8,428 nt of DNA from Eubacteriales Family XIII. Incertae Sedis bacterium. GTDB lineage: Bacteria > Bacillota > Clostridia > Peptostreptococcales > Anaerovoracaceae. Under the pieces are notes generated by a model. It saw only the letters and a list, made by a program, of their open reading frames with translations. It was not told the origin of the DNA and did no database searches. Location: contig JAIRTJ010000033.1 in NCBI GenBank assembly GCA_031254995.1, positions 1 to 8,428 on the forward strand. Direction: 5' to 3'. This document shows positions 1 through 6,898 of this stretch, piece by piece (positions within the stretch are counted from its first letter, which is position 1; each line of letters opens with the position of its first letter). The translations under genes were made by a program, and so were the position numbers.

Positions 1-2960
1 ATACGGACGGGTTTTATTACAAGCCGCGCGTGGACAAAGAGGTTCTGCGCGCGCACAGCGAGGGTCTGATCGCGCTGTCCGCCTGTCTCGCCGGGGACGT
101 GCAACGGCGTTTGCTCTACGACGATTACGAGGGCGCGAAAGCGGAGGCGTTGAGCTTTCTCGACATCTTCGGAGAAGGAAATTTCTTTCTGGAATTACAA
201 GATCAGGGTTTAGAGGAAGAGGCGAAGATACTGCCGGACATGGAACGACTCCACGAGGAGACGGGCATCCCCTTCGTCGCGACGAACGACGTGCATTACA
301 TCAAGCAGGAGCACGCGGCGTCGCACGACGTCCTTCTCTGCATCCAGACCGCGAAGAAGCGAGACGACGAGGAGCGGATGCGATTTCCCAACGACCAATT
401 CTATTTGAAATCCGAAAAGGAGATGCGCAAGCTCTTCCCCGACAAGCCCGACGCCATCGAAAATACGGCGCGCATCGCCGAGCGGTGCGAGGTCGAGTTT
501 GATTTCAAGACGAAGCATTTGCCGCGTTTCGAAGCTCCGGACGGAAAGAGCAACAGCGGATACCTGCAAGAATTGTGCGAACAGGGTCTGTCCGAGCGGT
601 ACGGCGAAGACAAGGAGACATACCGCGAACGCATGAAATACGAGCTCGGCGTCATTGAAAAGATGGGATTTACGGACTATTTCCTCATCGTCAGGGATTT
701 CATCAAGTACGCGCGAGATCACGGCATCGCCGTCGGGCCGGGTCGGGGCAGCGCGGCGGGAAGCCTCGTCTCCTACGTGTTGCGCATCACGGACATCGAT
801 CCGAACGAATACAATCTGATCTTCGAGCGTTTCCTGAATCCGGAGCGCGTGAGCATGCCTGATATCGACATCGATTTCTGTTATGAGCGAAGGGGCGAGG
901 TCATCGATTACGTCGTCCGAAAATACGGTGCGGACAAGGTCGCTCAGATCATAACCTTCGGCACGTTGAAAGCGAAAGCGGTGATTCGCGACGTGGGCAG
1001 GGTGATGGGAATGCCCTACAGAGATGTGGACAAGATCGCGAAGATGGTTCCGGACGAATTGAAGATCAATCTGAAATCCGCCTTGGCGAAGAGTTCCGAA
1101 TTGCGAGCCGCGCGGGATGGGGACGCGCGCGTGGCTGAGCTTTTGCGCATCGCGACGGATCTTGAGGGACTTTGTCGCAATGCGGGCACGCACGCTGCGG
1201 GCGTCGTCATCGCGCGCGGCAACATGGACGAATACGTGCCGCTGTATGTTTCGGACAAGGGCGTCAGCACGCAGTTCACCATGACGACCATCGAGGAGTT
1301 GGGGCTCCTGAAAATGGACTTTCTCGGACTCAGAAACCTTACGGTCATACAGGGAGCCTTGGTCGAAACGGAGAAGAATCGCGGTGTGAAAATAGATTTT
1401 TCCTCCATGAAATACGACGATCCCGAGGTCTATCGGCTGATCGGCAGCGGGAATACGAGCGGCGTGTTCCAACTGGAAAGTCAGGGAATGACGGACTTCT
1501 TCAAACAATTGAAGCCCACGAAGTTCGAGGATATCGTCGCGGGCGTGTCCCTGTACCGACCGGGGCCTATGGAGTCTATTCCTATTTATATCAAAAACAA
1601 GAAAAACCCGGAACGCATCAAGTATCTGCATCCCAAGTTGGAACCGATCTTGTCCGTGACCTACGGCGTCATGGTCTATCAGGAACAGGTCATGCAGATC
1701 GTCCGCGATCTCGCGGGCTACGATTACGGCAGGAGCGACGAGGTTCGCCGCGCCATGAGCAAGAAGAAGAACGACGTCATGCAGAGGGAACGGCAACACT
1801 TCGTCTACGGGTTTGAAGGTGACGAAAACTCGAAACCCGTACCCGGTTGCGTGAAAAACGGCATATCGGAGAAGGCGGCAAACGAGATATTCGATCAGAT
1901 GGTCAGTTTCGCGTCTTACGCGTTCAACAAGAGCCACGGGGCGGCCTACGCCGTGATCACCTATGAGACCGCCTACATGAAGGCGTATTATCCCATCGAA
2001 TTCATGGCCTCGCTCATGACGAGCTTCATGGGCGGAGACGGTACCCAGATCGCGCGCTATATTCGAAATTGCAAGGAGATGGGGATCGAGGTCTTGCCGC
2101 CCTGCGTGATGAACAGCGAGCGAAAATTCAGCGTGAAGGATGGGAAGATAAGATACGGCTTGATGGGCATCAAGCATGTGGGCATCTCCGTGGATTACAT
2201 ATTGGCGGCGCGCGACAGCGGCAATGTTGACAGCATGCTGAGTTTTCTCAAAGCATTAGATCTCGACAAGGTCAGCAAGAAGACCGTGGAAAGCCTGATA
2301 CAGGCCGGCGCCTTTGACTGTTTCGATCCGAACAGGGCAAAGCACATGGCCGTATTCGAGCAGATGATCGACAGAATCAAAGAGGAAAGAAGAAAAACCG
2401 TAACGGAGCAGACCGCGATATGGGATATGAATCCGGAGGTGATGGCCGCGGCCACTACGGACATCGAACTGCCTGATGTGGAAGATTTTCCCAAACAGCA
2501 AAAGCTGAACCAGGAAAAGGACAAGCTCGGCATCTATCTGTCCGGCCATCCCTTGGACGAAAGCGCGGAGATCATAGATCGGTTGGCCGCCGACGAAAAG
2601 ACGTTCATGACAGCGGATCGCATCGCCCATCCCGAAAACGACAAGGGCATCCGCGACAACATGCCCGTCTGTATCGTAGGCGTAATCGACCGCATACAGA
2701 CCCACATCACGAAGAAAAACGAGATGATGGCTTTTATCAACATCGAGGATCTCTTCGGCGGCGCGGATGTAGTCGTCTTCCCCGATTGCTACGTCAAGAA
2801 CGCGTCGTCCATCGAAGAGGACAGCATCGTCGTGGTGCGCGGTCGGCTGAATTTCAAAGAGGATGAAGAACCCAAGGTCATCGCGTTGAAGATCACGCCC
2901 ATTTCCGCGGCGGAGGAGTATTACGCGCGGAAAGACAGGACGGCGTCGCAAAACGCGTAG
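1..2960 (+). CDS. dnaE: DNA polymerase III subunit alpha, DnaE type (5' end outside window)
   Basis: This is the catalytic subunit of a C-family replicative DNA polymerase, partial at its 5' end. The reading frame is already open at base 3 (DGFYYKPRVDKEVL, a typical DnaE PHP-domain stretch), so the GTG at 30 is not the real start. By comparison with the E. coli protein, roughly 110-120 N-terminal residues are missing. Visible in order: the rest of the PHP domain (ATNDVHYI, HDVLLCIQT), the palm nucleotide loop GPGRGSAAGS (735-764), and the catalytic aspartates in PDIDIDF (861 and 867, matching E. coli D401 and D403). Then come GTHAAGVVIA and the third catalytic aspartate in KMDFLGLR (1317, matching D555). 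YAFNKSHGAAYAV, a helix-hairpin-helix region near 2230-2330 and an OB-fold near 2660-2910 follow. The protein stops about 20 residues after the OB-fold, so the C-terminal subdomain of longer DnaE proteins is absent. The clamp-binding site expected near 2409 reads QTAIW, a divergent form. Downstream, dinB follows after 13 bases. Confidence 0.97.
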   Translation, partial: TDGFYYKPRVDKEVLRAHSEGLIALSACLAGDVQRRLLYDDYEGAKAEALSFLDIFGEGNFFLELQDQGLEEEAKILPDMERLHEETGIPFVATNDVHYIKQEHAASHDVLLCIQTAKKRDDEERMRFPNDQFYLKSEKEMRKLFPDKPDAIENTARIAERCEVEFDFKTKHLPRFEAPDGKSNSGYLQELCEQGLSERYGEDKETYRERMKYELGVIEKMGFTDYFLIVRDFIKYARDHGIAVGPGRGSAAGSLVSYVLRITDIDPNEYNLIFERFLNPERVSMPDIDIDFCYERRGEVIDYVVRKYGADKVAQIITFGTLKAKAVIRDVGRVMGMPYRDVDKIAKMVPDELKINLKSALAKSSELRAARDGDARVAELLRIATDLEGLCRNAGTHAAGVVIARGNMDEYVPLYVSDKGVSTQFTMTTIEELGLLKMDFLGLRNLTVIQGALVETEKNRGVKIDFSSMKYDDPEVYRLIGSGNTSGVFQLESQGMTDFFKQLKPTKFEDIVAGVSLYRPGPMESIPIYIKNKKNPERIKYLHPKLEPILSVTYGVMVYQEQVMQIVRDLAGYDYGRSDEVRRAMSKKKNDVMQRERQHFVYGFEGDENSKPVPGCVKNGISEKAANEIFDQMVSFASYAFNKSHGAAYAVITYETAYMKAYYPIEFMASLMTSFMGGDGTQIARYIRNCKEMGIEVLPPCVMNSERKFSVKDGKIRYGLMGIKHVGISVDYILAARDSGNVDSMLSFLKALDLDKVSKKTVESLIQAGAFDCFDPNRAKHMAVFEQMIDRIKEERRKTVTEQTAIWDMNPEVMAAATTDIELPDVEDFPKQQKLNQEKDKLGIYLSGHPLDESAEIIDRLAADEKTFMTADRIAHPENDKGIRDNMPVCIVGVIDRIQTHITKKNEMMAFINIEDLFGGADVVVFPDCYVKNASSIEEDSIVVVRGRLNFKEDEEPKVIALKITPISAAEEYYARKDRTASQNA

Positions 2961-2973
2961 AAAGCGAAAGCGC

Positions 2974-4218
2974 ATGAACGCGGATCGAGTCATACTGCAT
3001 TGCGACATGAACGCGTTTTACGCGTCGGTGGAATTGCTGTCCCACCCGGAGTTGGCGGGACGTCCTGTCGCAGTCTGCGGAGATCCCAAGAACCGCCGAG
3101 GCATCATCTTGGCGAAGAACGAGCACGCGAAGCGTTACGGCGTCGTTACCGCGGAGACGGTTCATCAGGCGAAGCGCAAGTGTCCCGATCTCGTCCTCAT
3201 GCGCGCGCATCACGATAAATACTCCCTGTATTGCCGTCGAATAAACGCTATCTACGCGCGATTCACCGATATGATCGAGCCGTTCAGCATCGACGAGTCG
3301 TGGCTCGACGTGACGGCCAGCGAACAACTGTTCGGAAGCGGGGAGGAGATCGCGCACAAGATCAAGGCCGCCGTGAAGGACGAGTTGTGCCTCACGCAGT
3401 CCGTAGGCGTGTCGTGGAACAAGATCTTCGCGAAGATGGGCAGCGAATACAAGAAGCCGGACGCCGTCACCGTGATCGACCGGGAAAACTACAGGGATAT
3501 TCTGTGGCCTCTGCCCGTGCGCGAGCTGTTTTCCGTCGGCGGCGCGACCGCCGCCAAGTTGAATGGAATGGCGATACGCTCGATCGGCGATCTCGCGCGA
3601 GCCGATCGCAGGATGTTGAGAAACGCCTTCGGGAAACAGGGGACGGCGCTTTACGAATACGCAAACGGACTTGAAGACGCCCCCGTGCGCGCAGCGTCGG
3701 AGCGTCGGAAGATCAAGTCGGTGGGAAACGGCATCACGTTCAAACGCGACCTGATCGGGCGAGAAGACATCCTGACGGCGTTGACGGCTCTTTCCGATAC
3801 CGTATCCGGGCGACTGAGGAAACACGGGCTGAAGTGTTGCGGCATCAAAGTCGATTTGAAAGATCCCGATTTCAAGACCATCAGCCGCCAGGCGCGTCTC
3901 TCCGCGCCGACGAATCTCGCGGAGCGAATCAGAAGCGCCTCGATGGAGATCATAAGTCGTTCTTGGAGCATGAACGCGCCCATTCGTCTCATAACGATAA
4001 CAGGTATCGGCATCGTGCCCGAGGATATCTCCATGCAGATGAATTTCCTGGACGACGCGGAAGGAAATGAGGAAAAGGTCGAGGCGCTGGAGCGAACCGT
4101 GGATAAGATCAGGGATAAGTACGGAGGAACGTCCATCTTTTACGGGCGTCTCATCGGAAACGACATCGGCATCGAGTTTGATGAGCATCGCAAGGATGAG
4201 GATACGGGTATATTTTGA
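2974..4218 (+). CDS. dinB: DNA polymerase IV (Y-family translesion polymerase)
   Basis: This is an error-prone polymerase that copies past DNA lesions and is recruited through the sliding clamp. Its 414 residues match a slightly long DinB. Catalytic acidic residues are visible: D11 in HCDMNAFYASVE, and D107/E108 in SIDESWLDV. Y16 sits where E. coli DinB has its F13 steric gate; Tyr at this place is common in the family. GVSWNKIFAKMGS (144-156) and the helix-hairpin-helix region LFSVGGATAAKLN (185-197) are typical DinB signatures. The little-finger domain occupies about 245-350. QMNFL (355-359), followed by a charged helix, is the expected C-terminal clamp-binding motif. The start is the only sensible one, because the conserved N-terminus begins there. 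The 13 bases after dnaE hold only a weak purine tract (GAAAG), so translation is probably coupled to dnaE termination. I saw no CGAAC-N4-GTTCG type LexA box near the gene, so SOS control would have to act on a promoter outside the window. Confidence 0.95.
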   Translation: MNADRVILHCDMNAFYASVELLSHPELAGRPVAVCGDPKNRRGIILAKNEHAKRYGVVTAETVHQAKRKCPDLVLMRAHHDKYSLYCRRINAIYARFTDMIEPFSIDESWLDVTASEQLFGSGEEIAHKIKAAVKDELCLTQSVGVSWNKIFAKMGSEYKKPDAVTVIDRENYRDILWPLPVRELFSVGGATAAKLNGMAIRSIGDLARADRRMLRNAFGKQGTALYEYANGLEDAPVRAASERRKIKSVGNGITFKRDLIGREDILTALTALSDTVSGRLRKHGLKCCGIKVDLKDPDFKTISRQARLSAPTNLAERIRSASMEIISRSWSMNAPIRLITITGIGIVPEDISMQMNFLDDAEGNEEKVEALERTVDKIRDKYGGTSIFYGRLIGNDIGIEFDEHRKDEDTGIF

Positions 4219-4307
4219 AAACGGGCGTTTCGCGGTCTCGCGATTGCGGTTGTTCGTCTTTTCGCAGCCCGTGCGCGAAATTGCGCGAAGACGTAATCTG
4301 CTTGTCA

Positions 4308-4335
4308 TTGATATTTCATCTCCGTGCGGTATAAT
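4308..4335 (+). promoter_or_regulatory. Sigma-A type promoter for the DUF308/permease pair
   Basis: TTGATA (4308-4313) and TATAAT (4330-4335) are separated by 16 bases, about 50 bases before the DUF308 gene. The -10 is a perfect consensus match and the -35 matches 5 of 6. It separates this gene pair from the dnaE-dinB transcript. The other -35-like hexamer, TTGTCA at 4302, would give a 22-base spacer and is less likely. Confidence 0.7.
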
Positions 4336-4385
4336 TAAAGTATAAGTTCGTAATAGGCGACGCAATTGTGTGAGGTAATGTTCGT

Positions 4386-4901
4386 ATGCGCGTTTTGATG
4401 ATCGTCATGGGGGTCGCGCTCACCGTGACGGGCGTGTTCTGTTTCATGAATCTGGAAAAGACATGGGGGTCGTTCGCCTTCGTCGTCGGCGTTATGATGT
4501 TGATCTCCGGCGCGGGAAACGTTCTTTCCTATTTGATCGAAAGGAAGAACAAGTACAGGGCCGGTTGGGTTCTGCCCGAGGGTCTCTTCACGATGGCTCT
4601 AGGCGGCATTGCCCTGCTGTATCCGTTCGGCGCGGATCTGATGATTACGGCGGTATTCGGCGTGTGGCTCATCATGTCGGGGGTGTTTCGTCTGACGGCG
4701 TTCCTCGAGATGAAGGGGAGCGGCTCCGCGCGGGCGTCCGTGGCTCTGTCCGGATTGATCAGCGTCGCCGTCGGAATCTTCGGCTTCGCCCATCCCTATC
4801 TGTTCGGAGTAGCGCTCGCGGCGGTATTGGGCGTATTTTTTATTATGCAGGGGATCAACGCGCTCGTCATGGGATTGGCTTTGCCGAGCAAGGGGAGATG
4901 A
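4386..4901 (+). CDS. HdeD/DUF308-like six-helix membrane protein
   Basis: This is a small integral membrane protein of 171 residues that looks like the HdeD/DUF308 family. That family is built from three repeated pairs of hydrophobic helices with Gly-rich turns. Helices can be read at roughly 2-21, 27-50, 61-80, 85-107, 118-136 and 139-165. Repeated patterns such as VVGVMMLISGAGN, VFGVWLIMSGVFR and VLGVFFIMQGINA mark the internal repeats. The biochemical role is not established for most of the family; E. coli HdeD is linked to acid resistance, which should not be transferred here. The start is supported by the ribosome binding site TGAGGT (4371-4376), 9 bases before ATG, and by the promoter at 4308-4335. 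The next gene starts 9 bases after its stop, so the two form an operon. Confidence 0.85.
   Translation: MRVLMIVMGVALTVTGVFCFMNLEKTWGSFAFVVGVMMLISGAGNVLSYLIERKNKYRAGWVLPEGLFTMALGGIALLYPFGADLMITAVFGVWLIMSGVFRLTAFLEMKGSGSARASVALSGLISVAVGIFGFAHPYLFGVALAAVLGVFFIMQGINALVMGLALPSKGR
4891..4898 (+). promoter_or_regulatory. Ribosome binding site inside the end of the upstream gene
   Basis: AGGGGAGA lies within the last codons of the DUF308 gene, directly before its TGA (4899-4901) and 12 bases before the permease ATG. The overlap suggests translational coupling. It supports the start at 4911, although an internal ATG at 4956 is possible. Confidence 0.6.
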
Positions 4902-4910
4902 GATTACAAA

Positions 4911-6020
4911 ATGGAAAAGAATGACGGAACGGCATTGACGACGAAAGGCATGGACATGAAGAGTCGGATTATTTCCGTTTCGGTGTTGGCGCTCTTTCTC
5001 GTGACGGTCTGGTTTATGTTGGATATGGTGTTGCTCACCTTCATCCTGACGTTCATATTCTATCATCTCCTGCGCCTTTTTCGACGATTGACCGCGAAGA
5101 TCTTCCTCTCGAAGATCCCTGACAGCTTCGTCCTCATTTTCATCTATGTTTTCGGACTCGCTTTGGTCTCGCTCGGCAGCGTGGCGTTCGCGCCTATATT
5201 GTTGGAGCAGACGGCGGACATCGCGAAGGCGTTCATAAACTTCGATTTCGATTCCGTGCGCAAGGCGTTCGACCCTCGCATAGCCGAGCTGTTCAAGGAT
5301 TTCAACATCGAATCCTATATCGCTTCGGCCGGAAATCTGCTCTTGGGCGTCGTCATGAACGCGGGAAAATTCGGCGTCGATATCGTGCTTTCCGTCGCTT
5401 TGAGCTTCCTGCTGTTGCTCGAAAAGAGCAAGATCGCGAGGTTCGGCGAAGTTCTGAACAATAGTCGCATCGCCTTCGTCTACCGCTATTTCATGATCTT
5501 CGGTCTGAATTTCTGTCGCACGTTCGCAAAGGTGATGAAGGTGCAGGTCACCATCGCTTTCATCAACGCCCTTCTTTCGGTCATCATCCTCGCCTGTCTC
5601 CGTTTCCCGAGTATCTGGGGCTTGGGCATCATGATCTTCATGCTTGGCCTTGTGCCGGTCGCCGGCGTCATCATATCACTCGTGCCGCTGTCGGTCATCG
5701 CGTTCAACACGGGCGGATTCATCAAGGTGGTGCAGATCCTCGTCATGGTGCTCGTCATTCACGCCGTGGAAGCGTACATCCTCAATCCGAAGCTCATGGC
5801 GAACCGCACGTCGTTGCCCATCAGCTTTGTGTTCATCATCCTGTTGGTATCCGAAAAATATCTGCACGTATGGGGATTGCTCATCGGCGTGCCTCTGTTC
5901 ATCTTCCTGATGTCCATCTTCGACGTGGATTACGAGGACGTGTGCAAGCCGACGAAGGTCTTCCGCGTCGGCGCGATCAAAGGACGCCGGCGAAACAAAG
6001 GACGAAAAGATCGCGAATGA
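4911..6020 (+). CDS. AI-2E family transporter (PerM/TqsA-type permease)
   Basis: This is a polytopic membrane protein of 369 residues, the usual size for the AI-2E/PerM family. Family members include the E. coli autoinducer-2 exporter TqsA and Na+/H+ antiporters in other bacteria, so the substrate cannot be read from the sequence. Hydrophobic segments fall near 18-56 (a close helix pair), 72-98, 143-170, 211-232, 235-265, 271-292 and 303-337. The diagnostic C-terminal part is present: a Gly/Pro-rich segment (GLVPVAGVIISLVPL, 246-260), then EAYILNPKLMANRTSLP (287-303). A last hydrophobic hairpin with WGLLIGVPLF (321-330) follows. The C-terminal tail (about 349-369) is strongly basic and cytoplasmic by the positive-inside rule. 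An alternative start at M16 (4956) would remove a polar N-terminal stretch. The gene is co-transcribed with the DUF308 gene and ends 10 bases from the convergent cyclo-ligase gene. Confidence 0.9.
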   Translation: MEKNDGTALTTKGMDMKSRIISVSVLALFLVTVWFMLDMVLLTFILTFIFYHLLRLFRRLTAKIFLSKIPDSFVLIFIYVFGLALVSLGSVAFAPILLEQTADIAKAFINFDFDSVRKAFDPRIAELFKDFNIESYIASAGNLLLGVVMNAGKFGVDIVLSVALSFLLLLEKSKIARFGEVLNNSRIAFVYRYFMIFGLNFCRTFAKVMKVQVTIAFINALLSVIILACLRFPSIWGLGIMIFMLGLVPVAGVIISLVPLSVIAFNTGGFIKVVQILVMVLVIHAVEAYILNPKLMANRTSLPISFVFIILLVSEKYLHVWGLLIGVPLFIFLMSIFDVDYEDVCKPTKVFRVGAIKGRRRNKGRKDRE

Positions 6021-6030
6021 TTCGATCCTT

Positions 6031-6675
6031 TCAGATATCGGAGGGAAGCGCGGCGAATAGTCCTTCCTCCGTCGCGAAATAATCCATCTTCACGTCAAAA
6101 AAACGTTCGGGCAGACGCTGACTGAACATGCGTTCTCGACAGAGAACGGCGAAAACGGCCTTTTTCGCGCCGCCGAGTCGCCATTTCGCCTTTTGGGCGT
6201 TCTCTGCGTCGCGAGCGCTCGCTCTCGGCATCCAAAGTCGCTTGAGATATCTGTCGTAATAGCCGCCGCCGTAACCCAATCTGTTTCCGAAAGGATCGCA
6301 GCTGATGCACGGGACGAGCGCCAAGTCGATATCCTCCGGCGGACAGACGGGACAGCTCGCGTTCGGTTCGCGCAAACCCAAGCCGCCCGGGCGCAGATCG
6401 TCCGCGGCTCGGATCACCCGGGCCTCCATGCGTCCGTCGCCGTGTACGACCGGCGCGCATACTCGCTTTCCGTCGGCCAAAGCCCGTTCGATGAGGGATA
6501 AAGTGCATATCTCGTCGCGGACACCCGCGTATGCGAAGATTGCGTCGGCCTCGCTGTAGAGCCGCGACCGCAACAGGACATCCGCGATCGCGCGATCGGC
6601 CTTCTCTTTGTAATCGTCGTCCAAGCCTTGGAGTCGTTCAGTCAATTCGGTTCTCAGCGCCTTTTTCAGTAACAT
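6031..6675 (-). CDS. fau: 5-formyltetrahydrofolate cyclo-ligase
   Basis: This enzyme uses ATP to convert 5-formyltetrahydrofolate to 5,10-methenyltetrahydrofolate in cytosolic one-carbon metabolism (also called MTHFS, YgfA or FAU). Its 214 residues are slightly long for the family. The N-terminal basic helix (KKALRTEL) and the signature RLGYGGGYYDRYL (132-144, the ATP/folate loop) are clear. Two features are unusual. C108/C111 and C123/C126 make two CxxC pairs just before the signature, and a basic, Ala-rich insertion covers about residues 148-172, after YDRYLKRL. In addition, the C-terminal position where the family usually has His-Asp reads FFD (192-194). The start is firm: a GGAGG element (complement of 6684-6688) sits 8 bases upstream of ATG. 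It converges on the permease gene. A weak promoter candidate lies at 6715-6743. Confidence 0.93.
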   Translation of the reverse strand: MLLKKALRTELTERLQGLDDDYKEKADRAIADVLLRSRLYSEADAIFAYAGVRDEICTLSLIERALADGKRVCAPVVHGDGRMEARVIRAADDLRPGGLGLREPNASCPVCPPEDIDLALVPCISCDPFGNRLGYGGGYYDRYLKRLWMPRASARDAENAQKAKWRLGGAKKAVFAVLCRERMFSQRLPERFFDVKMDYFATEEGLFAALPSDI

Positions 6676-6714
6676 AATTTCCGCCTCCGATGCAATTGAA
6701 CCCGCAGAGGTAAT

Positions 6715-6743
6715 AGCATATCATCCGGAGGGGGAAAGAGCAA
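6715..6743 (-). promoter_or_regulatory. Candidate promoter for the cyclo-ligase gene
   Basis: Read on the minus strand, TTGCTC (complement of 6738-6743) and TATGCT (complement of 6715-6720) are spaced by 17 bases and lie 40 bases upstream of the start codon. The matches are only 3/6 and 4/6, so the position is more persuasive than the sequence. Confidence 0.35.
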
Positions 6744-6747
6744 GGCT

Positions 6748-6795
6748 CTGTTCGTTTTGCGACCTTCGGATCTGATCGTTTTGCGACCTTCGGAT
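6748..6795. repeat. Two tandem copies of a 24-base unit
   Basis: Copies at 6748-6771 and 6772-6795 are identical at 23 of 24 positions (only the fourth base differs) and share the core TTTTGCGACCTTCGGAT. They lie between the divergent cyclo-ligase and small-membrane-protein genes, just upstream of the plus-strand promoter. The end of the first copy (CCTTCGGAT, 6763-6771) can also pair with ATCCGGAGG at 6723-6731 with one G-U wobble. That would enclose a smaller hairpin, AGAGC-AAG-GCTCT, at 6737-6749. The second copy offers an equal alternative pairing partner. Function is unknown; it could be a recent slippage duplication or paired protein-binding sites. Confidence 0.85.
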
Positions 6796-6818
6796 GAGGC
6801 TCAAAGTCGACTAAGGTC

Positions 6819-6847
6819 TTGAAACAACTCGCGCAGCGAGGTATAAT
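6819..6847 (+). promoter_or_regulatory. Near-consensus promoter upstream of the small membrane protein
   Basis: TTGAAA (6819-6824) and TATAAT (6842-6847) have the ideal 17-base spacing. The -10 is perfect and the -35 matches 5 of 6. Transcription would start near 6854, giving a leader of about 45 bases before ATG at 6899. This is the strongest promoter visible in the window. Confidence 0.75.
6828..6840. promoter_or_regulatory. Inverted repeat in the promoter spacer, candidate operator
   Basis: CTCGC-GCA-GCGAG is a perfect 5-3-5 inverted repeat lying wholly between the -35 and -10 hexamers of the 6819-6847 promoter and touching the base before the -10. A protein bound here would cover the promoter. 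It does not resemble the AT-rich Fur/Zur boxes known from Bacillus, so the regulator is unknown. Confidence 0.4.
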
Positions 6848-6898
6848 GATCTTGACGGCGTCGTTTGCGCCGGGCTTCGACAGGGAAGGGCAGAACAC

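Noticed and set aside
30..32. GTG at 30 as the start of dnaE
   Set aside because: The conserved DnaE sequence continues in frame to the left edge, so this is an internal valine.
210..2177. A long open frame on the minus strand opposite dnaE
   Set aside because: It is a mirror of dnaE codon composition in GC-rich DNA, rich in His, Arg, Asp and Leu with no family signature. The plus-strand DnaE reading is certain.
4219..4290. Possible terminator after dinB: ACGGGC (4221-4226) with GCCCGT (4267-4272), TCGCG-GTCT-CGCGA (4230-4243), and TTTCGC/GCGAAA (4260-4280)
   Set aside because: The stems are short, overlap one another, and none is followed by a T tract. In CG-rich DNA such matches are frequent.
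6009..6027. Hairpin GAT(CG)CGAA-TGA-TTCGATC at the permease stop as a bidirectional terminator
   Set aside because: It has a two-base bulge, a three-base loop and only a short TTT after CC, so it is too weak to call.
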